Part shown: positions 63,354 through 64,000 of the stretch, piece by piece | How the letters are laid out: every line of letters starts with the position of its first letter | Position numbering within the stretch: position 1 is the first letter of the stretch | Source: Knufia peltigerae | Lineage: Eukaryota > Ascomycota > Eurotiomycetes > Chaetothyriales > Trichomeriaceae | Length of the DNA: 64,000 nucleotides | Direction: 5' to 3' | NCBI GenBank assembly: GCA_030247855.1 | Contig: JAPDRN010000011.1 | Location: 372,001-436,000 of the forward strand | Program-made: the position numbers and the translations under genes | Notes under the pieces: generated by a model | Told to the model about the DNA's origin: nothing | The model's input: only the letters and a program-made list of their open reading frames with translations | Databases searched by the model: none

Positions 63354-64000
63354 GACTACCTAGGCAGGTTCTGGTTACTAGGGAGGACGACCGGTGATGA
63401 TGGAGTGGTTGTTGATATCCTCGCCACACGCAGACATGTTTCGAAGGGGGCAAATCTACTCTCGCAAAACAAAAAAATTAAAATGGTACGAAAGCCGCGG
63501 GCGACTAACAGTATGATTAGGGATTATACATGGTGATGATGGTGATGATGACTATTCGGGAGGCTATGTGAGATATAGGGTATTTGATGAATGTCCAGAG
63601 TAAGTAGTGATCATCTCGATGGACCGTCTTCCTCGGACGTTTTCCACCGAGGTGTCATTTTCGAAATCTCGCGCTTTTCTTCTCCATATCCACGAGGTCA
63701 AGCTGTCTCAATCTGTCCAACGTACACACCAATAACGTCCATGAAACTAAGCACTCGGCAGCCGGCATGCTTCGTAAGTAAGCTCGTTTGTACTCTGGAG
63801 GAGACGGACCTGTCCGCGGCCGACGCGGGGCAACTTCTTTATCAATATTAGCAATCTTTGATTCCCATGTCCTGTACGGTACAGGTACTTTCCGTACACA
63901 ACGACTTAAGGACATTGTCGAGACCATTCACATTTCAACATACAAAGACATGCATGTGGCTTAGTCAAGCTGACCGGGCGATTCGCCTAGGTAAAAATTC
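63354..64000. other. 5' flank of transcription-factor gene; right edge of window
   Basis: Promoter region and leader of the minus-strand gene, with a GATGATGGTGATGATGG repeat near 63534-63550. Plus and minus open frames (63591-63927) are short and have no domain. Confidence 0.5.

Noticed and set aside
1..64000. secondary-metabolite cluster, transposon, CRISPR array or viral insertion
   Set aside because: No PKS/NRPS/terpene core gene, no transposase or reverse transcriptase frame, no regular repeat-spacer array and no viral-type gene was seen; the gene set is ordinary conserved nuclear content.

Overview
The window is nuclear DNA of a filamentous ascomycete (Pezizomycotina). Its genes are housekeeping eukaryotic genes with short introns (about 45-300 bp, GT...AG, often with a CTAAC/CTGAC branch site). 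Several families are typical of this group, including a Pezizomycotina-type 'fungal trans' protein and a large HeLo-like/kinase-like/protease protein. A Eurotiomycete (for example Chaetothyriales) is plausible, but the sequence alone does not settle this. I see no tRNA, rRNA, CRISPR array, transposon, viral insertion or secondary-metabolite cluster.

Layout, left to right. 0.9-8.9 kb: quinone oxidoreductase (-), RPA1 (-), dienelactone hydrolase (+), calmodulin (-), t-SNARE Tlg2 (+). 10.2-13.7 kb: the large multi-domain protein (-). 14.7-20.97 kb: histone H4 (-), VIP36-like lectin (-), Tim13 (+), PKA catalytic subunit (-). 21.9-28.9 kb: TORC2 subunit Sin1 (-) divergent from Ubp14 (+), then a lysophosphatidate acyltransferase (+). 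29.6-37.4 kb: HIS7 (-), PXA/PX sorting nexin (-), a RING-like plus ankyrin-like protein (+), HotDog thioesterase (-). 37.8-47.7 kb: DBP3 (+), RFT1 (-), proteasome beta subunit PUP1 (-), single-pass membrane protein (+), small basic protein (-). 48.5-53.6 kb: ISC1 (-) and a ferric reductase (+). 54.1-63.4 kb: pinin-like protein (-), PHF5A/RDS3 (+), twinfilin (-), Sfc1-type mitochondrial carrier (-), fungal-specific transcription-factor-like protein (-).

Most genes are independent, and many sit head-to-head over 350-660 bp. Pairs sharing a promoter region include RPA1/hydrolase, calmodulin/TLG2, SIN1/UBP14, pinin/PHF5A, nexin/RING-ankyrin and thioesterase/DBP3. Recognisable regulatory sequence includes an MluI-cell-cycle-box palindrome upstream of RPA1, a Gcn4/CpcA-type TGAGTCA upstream of HIS7, and a CCAAT-containing inverted repeat upstream of histone H4.

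The most interesting locus is the 10.2-13.7 kb gene. It joins an N-terminal helical region resembling fungal HeLo/NLR-associated segments, a degenerate kinase-like region, and a trypsin-fold domain whose His, Asp and Ser can all be identified. That architecture suggests a protease-type signalling or cell-death effector. A second pattern is that five genes carry extremely short first coding exons (3-23 nt) followed at once by an intron.
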